Origin: Borreliella japonica
Lineage (GTDB): Bacteria > Spirochaetota > Spirochaetia > Borreliales > Borreliaceae
DNA: 58,559 nt
Reading direction: 5' to 3'
NCBI RefSeq assembly: GCF_900099615.1
Contig: NZ_FMTE01000002.1
Span: 1 to 58,559 of the forward strand
Part shown: positions 9,901 through 19,289 of the stretch, in pieces
Layout: each line of letters begins with the position of its first letter
Numbering within the stretch: position 1 is the stretch's first letter
Translations under genes and position numbers: made by a program
The notes under the pieces: generated by a model
What the model saw: the letters and a program-made list of their open reading frames with translations, nothing else
What the model was told of the DNA's origin: nothing
The model's database searches: none

Positions 9901-10368
9901 TATTCTGTCACCTTTAATATTATGTTTCTTATTCTCCTTGATATCTTCAACCAAGATATCAACTCTTCCTTCAAAAACAATGCTCTCATCCTTAGTAAGT
10001 CCATAAGTAAAATTTTCAAGATTGTCTGTAGTTTCAATTATTATTTTATATCTATCAGATCCAGCAAGTCCTTTTCCTTTCACAAAAAGTTCTGGATCTA
10101 TTCCAAACTTTTTTAAAAGCAATTCTCGTATTTTCAAAACATCTGTTTCTTTTAGGCCTTCTTGTAAGGCCCATTTTTTCAAATCTTCATCGGTTGAAAG
10201 CTCAAGTTCTCTTAAATAAGATTTTTGACTTAAAGTTAAGTCATCTCTTTTTTTAGAATTTTCATCATTATTTGTAGTCTGAGCAAAAATTACATTAGAA
10301 AATGTTAAAAAAATTAAAAATCTTACAAAAGATTTTTTAAAAACATTCCTGTATAGGAATTCTCGCAT
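6910..10368 (-). CDS. lptD: LptD/OstA-family outer-membrane beta-barrel protein
   Basis: 1152 aa, larger than typical LptD (about 780 in E. coli). Residues 1-29 form a signal peptide ending NVIFA before QTTNN. Residues of roughly 105-240 are an OstA/LptA-like beta-jellyroll (repeated short strands such as VFEGRVDILVED, IKGDRIVLNRNSKKLYAIG, and ENKLYFYGNE-type strands). The remainder is a long series of amphipathic strands with aromatic girdles and charged loops, matching an LptD barrel, including the PYYSIRASKIWVLPSG and VPIFYIPFFFRPGD region typical of the family. In other bacteria LptD inserts LPS; Borrelia has none, so the cargo must differ. The ATG at 10368 has AGAGG 7 bases upstream and overlaps the uvrA end by 46 bases, so the gene is coupled to uvrA. 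LptF and LptG homologues lie at 48719-51072. Confidence 0.88.
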   Translation of the reverse strand: MREFLYRNVFKKSFVRFLIFLTFSNVIFAQTTNNDENSKKRDDLTLSQKSYLRELELSTDEDLKKWALQEGLKETDVLKIRELLLKKFGIDPELFVKGKGLAGSDRYKIIIETTDNLENFTYGLTKDESIVFEGRVDILVEDIKENKKHNIKGDRIVLNRNSKKLYAIGNVEYVLDMDTNEKLYFYGNEFLVDFDSQNFLLKDGILQKKMQKNQIDHILSFGGKVLKKIDNDVTIFEQAFVTTSKIPEPYYSIRASKIWVLPSGDFGFLNAVFYMGRVPIFYIPFFFRPGDSLFFNPSLGLDPRKGFSVFNTIYLFGNKSSSEDSSFLDFDFNSVYNSDKKPYIRNGYLTYFFAENSASSQNKDYVKLIFDIYANLGFYSGIDFDLSNTLGHFKTLEGNFGLGFTRNVYNYDGGYYPFNNRTLKQSLFSFSNLNKGDIFGLEVPFRYLLKFKTEFLLSDALFSVILEHYSDPYVNIDFRDRIESATFFSLLNLDRDSVKEQTSINSFDWNLSSFYNRTFGDNSILDYKLNNLGLSFKLSGYENLYVKSPLEKPKEINDPTRKWFYLERIYVPYIDLNFQKDLYNNQWTFSADTNTKEMIMRPEIKNLEDKDNDKKSVKGEKTKKIKDLNENLYISSEPITLKNVDQFDSFFVRFGINPYLRNNVFFNNYGITSPKDFNYEIKNYLFDIKNKTDIKIHADFYNRLITLENLLYLNTIEYNPLNKDFKIEDKDKKSEHSVINQININMLPFIRYPLFSRSILKFENKSTLYSFNRKYDTDAKSLVNKNSSIFLSDPETFYQLLTASLIYDYNYFSAELSGELKNSFEDINASSEFKLSLDFPYLLQEAGIGIKYYKKFKEDTIKNPGISVVQPVLNPLEPQKPTSPYKNLEMSPALYYKIEPRYLNYFKFSFLAAYDPLINRVSELSFKLNVFDFQVLFAMKDDFKYNYDPLKGDFSKVGITTELVPYSLDSSYKKELNVLNLFDNKLSFTLGIDAGWKINLQKFTDNELRSALTFKFKYTEFLEIYFSTFSVNTKTFRYFKGYMDQIGLETVNIFTDFLKSFNFFNLQDRKNSLFKIKKFSSGFKFNFYDWKFVGEYNLEPDLIRGSDGIYSPIWRNNFTIYISWNFFAPVKASFENNKDTNYELIINRKTKK

Positions 10369-13175
10369 TTTGCAACCTCTTCGGGAATACCAGAAACAAC
10401 GATATTCCCCCCTGCCGATCCGCCATCGGGCCCCAAATCTATTATATAATCTGCTTGTTTGATTACATCCAAATTATGCTCTATGAGCACAACTGTATTG
10501 CCATTAGAAACTAACCGCTGCAAAACCTCTAACAATTTCTTTATATCATCAAAATGCAATCCGGTTGTTGGTTCATCAATAATATAAAAGGTTTTACCTG
10601 TGCTCTTTTTACTTAACTCAAAAGCTAACTTAATGCGTTGAGCTTCGCCCCCTGAGAAAGTTGTCGCAGATTGTCCTAATTTAATATATTCAAGCCCAAC
10701 TTCAATTAAAAATTTTAAATAATGATTAATTTTTGGGATATTCTCAAAAAATTTTCTAGCTTCAAATACACTCATCTCTAAAACATCGTGTATATTTTTC
10801 CCCTTATACCTAATTTCTAAGGTTTCTTCATTAAATTTCTTACCCTTGCATAAATCACAAGGGACAAAAACATCTGGTAAAAAATGCATCTGAATACTAA
10901 GATATCCATCTCCTTGGCATTTCTCACACCGTCCACCTTTAACGTTAAAAGAAAATCTACCAGCTTTAAACCCCCTTGATTTTGCATCTGGAAGCTTAGC
11001 AAAAAGCTCTCTGATTTCTGTAAAGAATCCAACATAAGTTGCTGGGTTTGACCTTGAAGTCCTACCTATTGGTTTTTGATTTATCTGAATAATTTTATCG
11101 ATTCTTTCATGCCCAACAATGTCTTTAAAACCATCGCAATACTTTTCATTAAACTTTAATCTGCTATCAAGAGCCGGATACAACACTTCGTTAAGTAAAG
11201 TGCTTTTTCCACTACCAGAAACACCTGTTATTACAGTAAAAACTCCTAAAGGAATGCTTACGTCTATATTTTTAAGATTGTTTTTATTAGAACCTAAAAG
11301 CAAAATTTCTCCCTTATCTGTCTTTCTTCTAGAACTTGGAACATCTATTTTAAACTTGCCACTCAAATATTGACCAGTTAAGCTATTTTTATTATTTAAA
11401 ATATCAATTAAGGCCCCCTTTGCAACTATTTCCCCTCCAAGAATTCCAGCACCAGGGCCCATATCAATAATATAGTCTGCAGTACGCAAAGTTTGCTCAT
11501 CATGCTCAACAACAATTACCGTATTGCCAAGATTTTTAAGATTAACAAGAGTGGAAATTAATTTTTCGTTATCTCTTTGATGAAGGCCAATACTTGGCTC
11601 ATCAAGAACATAAATAACGCCCGAAAGTGCTGACCCTATTTGAGTAGCAAGCCTAATGCGCTGAGCCTCGCCACCAGATAAACTGCCCGATATTCTATTT
11701 AAATACAAATAAGAAAGACCAACATCAATTAAAAATTTAAGCCTATTTTTAATTTCTTTTAAAATTTCTTTAGATATTTTTTCATCCACAACATCAAGCT
11801 GCAAGTTTTCAAAAAACACATAAGAATCAAATACAGACAAATTACTAAGATCTTGAATGTCTCTCCCATTGATTTTCACAGCTAAAGCTCCAACACTTAA
11901 CCGCTTTCCCTTGCATGAATTACAGACTTTTTTAGACATCAAATTTTCATAAAAAATTTTAGTACTCTCTGATTCTGTTGTAAGATATCGTCTTTTTAAA
12001 AGAGGCAAAAGTCCTTCAAACTTTTTAGAATAATGAAATCCTCCATCTACTTCCTTTGCTTCCATTTCTTTGGACTGGTAAATAAAATCTATTTTTTCAT
12101 TTGAACCGTATAAAATCTGTTTAAGAACTTTATCTGGAATGTCTTTTACGGGGGTATTTAATTTAAAACTATAATGCTTGGCAAGTCCTTTAAAAATAGC
12201 CACAGACCAAGATGAACTTGTCTTAAACGTAATAAAAGCATCATCATTAAAAGAAAGACTGGTATCAGGACAAATGCTCTCAAAATCAAACTCAAGTGTA
12301 ACACCAAGACCAGAACACTCACTGCAGGCACCAAATGGACTATTAAAAGAAAAAAGTCTGGGCTCTATTAAAGGAAGAGAAAATCCACACAAAGGACAAC
12401 TATTATGCTCTGTAAAAAGCTTATCTATTTTTTCAAAATCATTTTCAATCTCCGCTCGTAAATATCCATTAGAAACAGCAAGGGAAGTCTCAATAGATTC
12501 TGAAAGCCTAACTCGAACATTATTGCCAAGCTTAATCCTATCAACTATAATTTCAATGGTATGTTTTTTATTTTTATGTAGATTTAAATTAAGTGCATCT
12601 TCTATTAAATAATCTTTAGAATTTATTCTAACTTTATTGAAACCTTGATTTAATATTTTTTCTAAAACTTTTTTATGAGAACCTTTAGAGCCCCTTACAA
12701 TTGGTGCAAAAAGTACAACTTTAGATCCCTCAGAATAACTTAAAATAGTATTAACTATCTTATCTAAAGATTGCTCTTCTATTAATCTGCCATCATTTGG
12801 ACAGTATGCTTTACCTATTTTTGCAAATATTAGTCTATAATAATCATAAATCTCAGTAATTGTTCCAACAGTAGAACGGGGATTATTGCTTATTGTTCTC
12901 TGCTCAATAGCTATAGAAGGAGAAAGTCCATCTATGTAATCAACATTGGGCTTTTTCATTACACCTAAAAACTGCCTTGCATAAGCTGAAACGGATTCCA
13001 TATACCTTCTTTGACCTTCTGAAAAAATGGTATCAAAAGCTAGAGAAGATTTGCCAGAGCCGCTCTTTCCAGATATTACAACTAAACCATCTTTTGGAAT
13101 ATTCACATCAATATTTTTCAAATTATGTTCTTTTGCTCCCCTGACGATAATTTCTTTTTTCAAATTTTTTACCAA
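10323..13175 (-). CDS. uvrA: Excinuclease ABC subunit A
   Basis: Damage-recognition ATPase of nucleotide excision repair, working with UvrB. 950 aa, family-typical. First ABC half: Walker A GKSGSGKSS (36-44), an inserted zinc finger with Cys260/263 and Cys284/287, and an ABC signature SGGEAQR near residue 495. Second half: Walker A TGVSGSGKST near 650, a second zinc module (CEKC near 748, CDLC near 776) and signature SGGEAQR near 838. Translation starts at a TTG (13175) with GAGG 8 bases upstream and no in-frame ATG nearby. It follows uvrB by 16 bases. Order uvrB-uvrA-lptD puts DNA repair and envelope genes in one transcript. Confidence 0.97.
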   Translation of the reverse strand: MVKNLKKEIIVRGAKEHNLKNIDVNIPKDGLVVISGKSGSGKSSLAFDTIFSEGQRRYMESVSAYARQFLGVMKKPNVDYIDGLSPSIAIEQRTISNNPRSTVGTITEIYDYYRLIFAKIGKAYCPNDGRLIEEQSLDKIVNTILSYSEGSKVVLFAPIVRGSKGSHKKVLEKILNQGFNKVRINSKDYLIEDALNLNLHKNKKHTIEIIVDRIKLGNNVRVRLSESIETSLAVSNGYLRAEIENDFEKIDKLFTEHNSCPLCGFSLPLIEPRLFSFNSPFGACSECSGLGVTLEFDFESICPDTSLSFNDDAFITFKTSSSWSVAIFKGLAKHYSFKLNTPVKDIPDKVLKQILYGSNEKIDFIYQSKEMEAKEVDGGFHYSKKFEGLLPLLKRRYLTTESESTKIFYENLMSKKVCNSCKGKRLSVGALAVKINGRDIQDLSNLSVFDSYVFFENLQLDVVDEKISKEILKEIKNRLKFLIDVGLSYLYLNRISGSLSGGEAQRIRLATQIGSALSGVIYVLDEPSIGLHQRDNEKLISTLVNLKNLGNTVIVVEHDEQTLRTADYIIDMGPGAGILGGEIVAKGALIDILNNKNSLTGQYLSGKFKIDVPSSRRKTDKGEILLLGSNKNNLKNIDVSIPLGVFTVITGVSGSGKSTLLNEVLYPALDSRLKFNEKYCDGFKDIVGHERIDKIIQINQKPIGRTSRSNPATYVGFFTEIRELFAKLPDAKSRGFKAGRFSFNVKGGRCEKCQGDGYLSIQMHFLPDVFVPCDLCKGKKFNEETLEIRYKGKNIHDVLEMSVFEARKFFENIPKINHYLKFLIEVGLEYIKLGQSATTFSGGEAQRIKLAFELSKKSTGKTFYIIDEPTTGLHFDDIKKLLEVLQRLVSNGNTVVLIEHNLDVIKQADYIIDLGPDGGSAGGNIVVSGIPEEVAKCENSYTGMFLKNLL

Positions 13176-13191
13176 AGATTACACCTCTCTT

Positions 13192-15186
13192 TTATTTGTT
13201 ACGAACCACGCTATTTTTGCTACCGAGCTCTTTTATTTTATCTCTTAAAACAATTGCATCTTCAAACCTTTCATCACTAACAGCTTCTTCTAGTTTAAAT
13301 TTAAGCTTATCAATAAGCTTTTTTTTAGACAATCTCTCACTTGAAATAATTTTTTCAAGGTCATAGGTAATATTTTTATTTTTATTATTAAGTTCTTTTT
13401 CTAAAATATTTTGAATCTTCTTAACAATTGTCTTGGGAGTAATATTATTTTTCTTATTATAGTTAATTTGAATTTGACGTCTTCTATTGGTCTCCTCAAT
13501 TGCTTCCCGCATAGCTATACTTATTTTGTCGTAATACATTATTACAAGTCCATTAGAATTTCTAGCAGCCCTACCAATTGTTTGTATTAATGAAGTAGTG
13601 GATCTTAAAAACCCAACTTTATCAGCATCTAATATTACAACAAGAGATACTTCTGGGATATCCAAACCCTCTCTAAGTAAGTTAATACCAACAATAACAT
13701 CAATTTCAGATTTTCTAAGCAATGTAATAACTTCCACTCTTTCAAGAGCGTCAAGTTCTGAATGTAAATATTTTGCCCTTACACCAAGACTTACTAAATA
13801 TTCGGTCAAATCCTCAGACATTTTTTTTGTCAAAGTAGTAATTAAAACTCGCTCTTTAAGAGCTATTCTTTTTTGAATCTCGCTATAAAGATCTTCCATT
13901 TGACCATCAGAATGCCTGGTAATAATTTCAGGATCAACAAGGCCTGTAGGACGAATTATTTGATCAACAATTACACTACTCTTTTCATTCTCTTCAAAAC
14001 CTGGAGTTGCGGATACAAAAACAACTTGATTAATTAATGCATCAAATTCATTATATTTAAGGGGTCTGTTTTCAAGCGCTGCAGGAAGTCTAAATCCAAA
14101 GTTAACAAGATTTAATTTTCTAGAATAATCTCCATTATACATTCCCCTAAATTGCGGCAATGTAACATGAGATTCATCTACAAACAATAAGTAATCTTTT
14201 GGAAAAAAATCAAAAAGACAATAAGGTCTTCCCATTGTACTTCCACTCAAATATTTAGAATAATTTTCAATGCCCGAACAAAATCCTGTTTCTCTAAGCA
14301 TTTCTAAATCATATTCTACTCTTTGCTTAAGTCTCTCGGCTTCTACAAGCTTGCCATTATTTTTAAAATACTGACATTGAAGATTCAAATCATAAGATAT
14401 CTTAGGTATCGCTTCTAATACGTTTTTATAAGGAATTACAAAATAAGATTTAGCAAAAAGAGTAAAACTATTTGTGGTTCCTAAATTTTTTTTAGAAAAT
14501 GAACTAATCCTATATATTTCAACAATTTCATCAAAATCTAAACAAATTCGATAAGCAAACTCTCCATGCTCACTGCTAGGCCAAATTTCAACAATATCTC
14601 CTTTAATTGAAAATTTGTCTCTCTCAAGATTCATCAAAGTTCTCTCATAATAAAGTTCTACAAAAATATCTGATATTTCTTTAATAGAAATTTTTTGGCC
14701 TACAAAAAACTCTCGTGCTGATTTTTTGAAAAAATCTGGAGATCCAAGAGCATAAATTGAAGACACAGTCGCAACAACAACGACATCTCGTCTTTTAGCA
14801 AGAGACGTTACCGTCCTTATTCGCTTAATTTCTATCTCAGTATTAATAGTAGCTTCTTTTTCAATAAACAAATCTTTTGAGGGTACATAGGATTCTGGCT
14901 GATAATAATCATAATAAGAAACAAAATATTCAACAGCATTATTTGGAAAAAAATCTTTAAACTCTCTGTAAAGTTGTGCCGCTAATGTTTTGTTATGGCT
15001 GACAACTAAAGCAGGCCTGTTAAGATCTTTAATTATATTTGCAATTGTGAAAGTCTTTCCACTCCCTGTAACACCTTTTAATGTTTGATATTTATTCCTC
15101 AGCAAAATAGAATTTTTAATTTCTTTTATTGCTTTAGGCTGATCACCAGCAGGAAGATATTCTGACTTTAAAAAAAAATCTATCAT
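13192..15186 (-). CDS. uvrB: Excinuclease ABC subunit B
   Basis: Helicase-like damage-verification subunit that loads UvrC. From the ATG at 15186 it has 664 aa: Walker A GVTGSGKT (38-45), the beta-hairpin [12 protein letters not shown] (91-102), DESH (motif II), QTIGRAARN (motif VI) and a C-terminal UVR motif ([18 protein letters not shown]) for UvrC contact. A TTG at 15201 would add five residues, but the ATG gives the distance to GDQP (14-17) usual in the family. Neither has a convincing ribosome site. Diverges from the phosphohexomutase gene. Confidence 0.96.
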   Translation of the reverse strand: MIDFFLKSEYLPAGDQPKAIKEIKNSILLRNKYQTLKGVTGSGKTFTIANIIKDLNRPALVVSHNKTLAAQLYREFKDFFPNNAVEYFVSYYDYYQPESYVPSKDLFIEKEATINTEIEIKRIRTVTSLAKRRDVVVVATVSSIYALGSPDFFKKSAREFFVGQKISIKEISDIFVELYYERTLMNLERDKFSIKGDIVEIWPSSEHGEFAYRICLDFDEIVEIYRISSFSKKNLGTTNSFTLFAKSYFVIPYKNVLEAIPKISYDLNLQCQYFKNNGKLVEAERLKQRVEYDLEMLRETGFCSGIENYSKYLSGSTMGRPYCLFDFFPKDYLLFVDESHVTLPQFRGMYNGDYSRKLNLVNFGFRLPAALENRPLKYNEFDALINQVVFVSATPGFEENEKSSVIVDQIIRPTGLVDPEIITRHSDGQMEDLYSEIQKRIALKERVLITTLTKKMSEDLTEYLVSLGVRAKYLHSELDALERVEVITLLRKSEIDVIVGINLLREGLDIPEVSLVVILDADKVGFLRSTTSLIQTIGRAARNSNGLVIMYYDKISIAMREAIEETNRRRQIQINYNKKNNITPKTIVKKIQNILEKELNNKNKNITYDLEKIISSERLSKKKLIDKLKFKLEEAVSDERFEDAIVLRDKIKELGSKNSVVRNK

Positions 15187-15201
15187 TAATTTAACGACCA
15201 A

Positions 15202-15323
15202 AATCTAATACACATTATTATAAATTATCTAATAATAAATTCTATATCAAGTATATAATTCATTATAAATCAATATAATTTAATTAATCTTTGTTTAAAA
15301 AAATAAAATAAAAAGGACAATTG
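15202..15323. promoter_or_regulatory. Divergent control region between uvrB and the phosphohexomutase gene
   Basis: An AT-rich 122-base gap. A TATAAT at 15274-15279 points toward the mutase gene, and on the minus strand a TTTATAAT-type element near 15215-15225 points toward uvrB. I see no good -35 for either. AAAAGGAC at 15311-15318 is the mutase ribosome site. No coding potential or strong dyad. Confidence 0.4.
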
Positions 15324-17033
15324 ATGCAAAAAATCGAAGCCAAAAGAAAATTGAAAAACTACATTCTTCTTGAAAAAGATATATTCTTTAAAGAAGAAGC
15401 AATAAAAATTCAAAAAACAAATAATGAGACAGAAATTCTAAATAGATTTTACAAAGATCTGGAATTTGGAACTGCTGGAATGAGGGGAATCATTGGAGCT
15501 GGAACATGCTACATAAACACTTATAATGTAAAAAAAATAAGCCAAGGAATATGCAACTATGTACTTAAAATAAATAAAAACCCTAAAGTTGCAATAAGTT
15601 ATGATTCAAGATATTTTTCAAAAGAATTTGCTTACAATGCTGCTCAAATTTTTGCCTCAAATAATTTTGAAACATACATATACAAAAACTTAAGATCTAC
15701 CCCCCAACTATCTTATACAATAAGAAAATTTGATTGTGACGTTGGAGTTATGATAACAGCAAGTCATAATTCAAAAGAATATAATGGATATAAAGCATAC
15801 TGGAAAGGCGGAATCCAAATGATGCCACCTCATGACACACTAATAACTAATGAAATCAAAAAAATAAAAAACATAATAAATACAATTACCATAAAAGAGG
15901 GTATTAATAAAAAGATTATCAAAGAACTAGGCGATGAGATAGACGAAGAATATTTGAAAACAATAAACGAAGAATTTCCTGATTTTGAAAAGAATAGTAA
16001 AAAAACAAACTTAAAAATAGCATACACGGCCCTACATGGAACCGGTGGAACCATAATAAAAAAACTTTTTACAAACAGTAAAATACAGCTTTTTTTGGAA
16101 AAAAGTCAAATACTGCCAAACCCTGAATTTCCAACAATAAACTATCCCAATCCAGAAAAAAAAACATCAATGCTTAAAGTAATAGAGCTTGCAAAAAAAG
16201 AAAATTGTGACATTGCCCTTGCAACAGATCCAGATGCCGACAGAATAGGAGTTGCATTCAAAGATCAAAACGAATGGACATTCTTAAACGGAAATCAAAT
16301 ATCATGCATTTTAATGAACTATATACTTTCAAAAGAAATAAATCCTAAAAATACATTTGTAATATCATCGTTTGTAACAACACAAATGTTAGAAAAAATT
16401 GCAAAAAAATATGGTTCTCAAATTTTTAGAACTTACACAGGATTTAAATGGATAGGAAGCTTAATCGATGAAATGGAAAAAAATGAACCAAATAAAAAAT
16501 TTGCTTTTGCATGCGAAGAAAGTCATGGATATTTAATAGGAAGAAAAGTTAGAGACAAGGATGCATTTTCAGCCATAAAAGGAATTTGCTCTTTAGTGCT
16601 TGATTTAAAAGCTAAAAAACAAACTATTAAGAATTATCTTGAAAAGATGTACGAAGAATTTGGTTATTATGAAGAATTTAATATAGAAAAAACCTTTGAA
16701 GGGGCTAACGGAGAAATTCAAAGAGAAGCACTAATGTCAAAACTAAGAAAAGAGAAAAAAATGCAATTCGCAGGAATTAAAATAATTGAAAAATTAGACT
16801 ACAACACTCTTGAAAAAATTAACTTCAAAAAAGAAATTTCGAAAATCAAAGAATATAAATACCCTGTAAACGCAATAAGATTTATACTTGAAAACGAAAT
16901 TGTAATAACTGCAAGACCCTCTGGAACAGAACCAAAAATCAAATTTTATATATCTGTAAAACTCGAAAATAAGGAAAAACATAAAATATTTGATATAATG
17001 AATGTAATAAAGATGGAGATAAAAAAATATTAA
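15324..17033 (+). CDS. Alpha-D-phosphohexomutase (phosphoglucomutase/phosphomannomutase family)
   Basis: Interconverts hexose (or pentose) 1- and 6-phosphates through a phosphoserine. 569 aa; the length and sequence fit the PgcA/PGM2-like branch. Active-site serine loop TASHNSKEYNGYK, metal loop ATDPDADR, sugar loop CEESHGYLIG and C-terminal phosphate-binding TARPSGTEPK are all intact. Which sugar phosphate it prefers cannot be told from the motifs. The start is the ATG at 15324, six bases after AAAGGA; a TTG three bases earlier is in frame but less well placed. The stop at 17031-17033 overlaps the inferred AUU start region of the ClpC gene. Confidence 0.93.
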   Translation: MQKIEAKRKLKNYILLEKDIFFKEEAIKIQKTNNETEILNRFYKDLEFGTAGMRGIIGAGTCYINTYNVKKISQGICNYVLKINKNPKVAISYDSRYFSKEFAYNAAQIFASNNFETYIYKNLRSTPQLSYTIRKFDCDVGVMITASHNSKEYNGYKAYWKGGIQMMPPHDTLITNEIKKIKNIINTITIKEGINKKIIKELGDEIDEEYLKTINEEFPDFEKNSKKTNLKIAYTALHGTGGTIIKKLFTNSKIQLFLEKSQILPNPEFPTINYPNPEKKTSMLKVIELAKKENCDIALATDPDADRIGVAFKDQNEWTFLNGNQISCILMNYILSKEINPKNTFVISSFVTTQMLEKIAKKYGSQIFRTYTGFKWIGSLIDEMEKNEPNKKFAFACEESHGYLIGRKVRDKDAFSAIKGICSLVLDLKAKKQTIKNYLEKMYEEFGYYEEFNIEKTFEGANGEIQREALMSKLRKEKKMQFAGIKIIEKLDYNTLEKINFKKEISKIKEYKYPVNAIRFILENEIVITARPSGTEPKIKFYISVKLENKEKHKIFDIMNVIKMEIKKY

Positions 17034-19275
17034 CATAACAGAAAATTTAATAAATTTAGTAGAAATAGATTCAAAAGAAATTGCAAGAAAAAATAAAAAT
17101 AAAGAAGTTTCAATTTGGCACCTATTAATGTCTATAATCACTACTCCTAAAAAATCTGAAATAAAATTTATAGATACCAAAACTCTAAAAAACATTAAAC
17201 AAGAAGTTATATGCGAAATAGATAAATTAGAGAAAATTTTAATAGAAAAAAATGAGATAATTATTCCAAAAATAAATAAAGAAATCTTTACTCTCATAAA
17301 AGAAGCTAAAAAAGAGTTCAAATCTAAAGCCTTAATAGGAGCAAAAGAAATTTTTTATCAAATATTAAAAAATAAAAAACTTCTAAAAAAGTACAAACTA
17401 AGTAAATCTAGCTTCGACTTTAAAGATCAAAATATATTAGAATACATGGAAAAAAATAAAGTAAGATTAATTGAAACCTACAAAGAATTTGATGAAGAAA
17501 TAAGACTTGAAAATGAACACTTTGACATTGGAAAGTACGTCAAAAATTTAACAGCACTTGCAAAAGATAAAAAATTAGATCCCTTGATTGGAAGAGAAGA
17601 AGAGATTAAAACTCTTACAAACATACTCTTGAGAAGAAATAAAAATAGCGCAATGCTAATAGGTGAGCCTGGAGTAGGAAAAACAGCAATAGTTGAAGGG
17701 CTTGCAACAAGTATAGTACAAAAAAAAATAAGTAACAAACTACAAGACAAAACAATTTTAATGCTTAAAGTTTCAAACTTGGTATCAGGAACAAAGTATA
17801 GAGGTGAGTTTGAAGACCGTTTAAATAACATAATTAAGTATGTTGAAAAAAATAAAAACACAATAATATTTATTGATGAAATACACACTTTAATAGGAGC
17901 TGGGAACTCCGAAGGTGCTCTTGATGCATCAAATATATTAAAACCATCACTTTCTAGAGCTGAAATACAAATTATTGGAGCAACTACTTACAATGAGTAC
18001 CGAAAATATATTTCAAAAGACAAAGCATTCGCCAGAAGATTCCAAACAATTACCGTAAGAGAGCCCAATGAAACAGATACACTAAAAATAATCAAAAATA
18101 TTGCAAAAAATTTTGAAGACTATCATGGAGTAATCTATGAAAAAAATGCACTTATAAATATAGTAAAACTCTCATCCAAATATCTAATAAATAAAAGATT
18201 CCCAGATAAAGCAATAGATATAATAGATATTGCCGGTGCAATTAAAAAGGAAAAGTCTACAAAAGACAATATCATAACATCGGATGACATACAAGAAGCA
18301 ATAAATGAAATACTATCTATTAAAGCAACAAATAACATAAAAGAAGAAATTTCAGAATTAAAAGAAATAGAAAATAAAATCAATCAAAAAGTGATCGGAC
18401 AAAAATATGCAGTAAGTGAACTTATTAAAGAAATTATTAAAGTCAGGCTTGGACTCAATGACGATTCTAAACCTTTAACTTCAATATTATTAATAGGCTC
18501 AAACGGATGTGGAAAAACCACTTTAATTGATGAACTATCTAAAAAAATTATCAAGGATAAAAATTCAGTATTAAAACTAGATATGTCAGATTACAAAGAA
18601 GAAAACTCTATTTCAAAATTAATTGGCACAAATCCCGGATACGTAGGCTATTCTGATGGGGGCATTCTGACAAACAAATTAAAACATTCATTTGAAACTT
18701 TAATATTGTTTGAAAACATTGAAAATGCCCACAATTCTATATTAAACCTAATAAGTCGAATGCTCGAAAATGGAGAACTTATCGATAGCAAAGAAGATAA
18801 AATAATATTTAAAAATACAATTATAATAATGACTACAAACATTGGATCTAAAATGCTTCTTGGAGAAAAGAATATTGGATTCAATAAAAATCAACAAAAA
18901 AGCTCAGAAACAAAACACTTTGAAGAAGAAATAAAGCAAGATCTTGAAAAAAGATTTAAGTTGTCCCTTTTAGACAGAATTCAAAAAAAAATTATCCTAA
19001 ATATCCTTACAAAGGACAATATAGAAGAAATTTGCAAAAACTACTTAAACGCCCTTAAAACAAAATTTAACTTTAAAGGAATTGAAATAGAAATAAAAAA
19101 AGATGTTAACAAATTTATAACTACAAAATACTATAAAAAAAATTCAGGAGCAAGAAGCGTAATTGCTGCAATAAAAGAAAAAATAGAAGAAAATGCTATC
19201 ACCAAAATAGCTGAAAATCAAGACATACGCAAAATAACGGTTTATTTAGAAAAAGAAAAAATAATAATAGAATAA
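17029..19275 (+). CDS. clpC: ClpA/ClpC-type AAA+ unfoldase with an apparent AUU start
   Basis: Hexameric unfoldase that feeds proteins to ClpP. The first ATG is at 17128 (715 aa), but the same frame is open upstream to 17023, and those codons read [10 protein letters not shown]...KEVSIWHLL, exactly the first Clp-N repeat, which ends in the usual HLL. No ATG, GTG or TTG occurs there; ATT at 17029, ten bases after GGAG (17015-17018), is the best start, giving 748 aa. First ATPase domain: Walker A GEPGVGKT (17662-17685) and Walker B FIDEIH are normal. Second domain: GSNGCGKTT is present but the Walker B DE pair is replaced by Glu-Asn (18712-18717). KNIGFN fits the ClpP-docking loop. The start codon overlaps the mutase stop. 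Confidence 0.9.
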   Translation: MNITENLINLVEIDSKEIARKNKNKEVSIWHLLMSIITTPKKSEIKFIDTKTLKNIKQEVICEIDKLEKILIEKNEIIIPKINKEIFTLIKEAKKEFKSKALIGAKEIFYQILKNKKLLKKYKLSKSSFDFKDQNILEYMEKNKVRLIETYKEFDEEIRLENEHFDIGKYVKNLTALAKDKKLDPLIGREEEIKTLTNILLRRNKNSAMLIGEPGVGKTAIVEGLATSIVQKKISNKLQDKTILMLKVSNLVSGTKYRGEFEDRLNNIIKYVEKNKNTIIFIDEIHTLIGAGNSEGALDASNILKPSLSRAEIQIIGATTYNEYRKYISKDKAFARRFQTITVREPNETDTLKIIKNIAKNFEDYHGVIYEKNALINIVKLSSKYLINKRFPDKAIDIIDIAGAIKKEKSTKDNIITSDDIQEAINEILSIKATNNIKEEISELKEIENKINQKVIGQKYAVSELIKEIIKVRLGLNDDSKPLTSILLIGSNGCGKTTLIDELSKKIIKDKNSVLKLDMSDYKEENSISKLIGTNPGYVGYSDGGILTNKLKHSFETLILFENIENAHNSILNLISRMLENGELIDSKEDKIIFKNTIIIMTTNIGSKMLLGEKNIGFNKNQQKSSETKHFEEEIKQDLEKRFKLSLLDRIQKKIILNILTKDNIEEICKNYLNALKTKFNFKGIEIEIKKDVNKFITTKYYKKNSGARSVIAAIKEKIEENAITKIAENQDIRKITVYLEKEKIIIE

Positions 19276-19289
19276 AGGAGAATTATAAT

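Noticed and set aside
12178..12612. 144-aa plus-strand frame inside uvrA
   Set aside because: Antisense shadow of a highly conserved gene; no signal or motif.
16794..17321. 175-aa minus-strand frame across the mutase-clpC junction
   Set aside because: Phe/Ser/Ile-rich shadow of two well-supported genes; no start signal.
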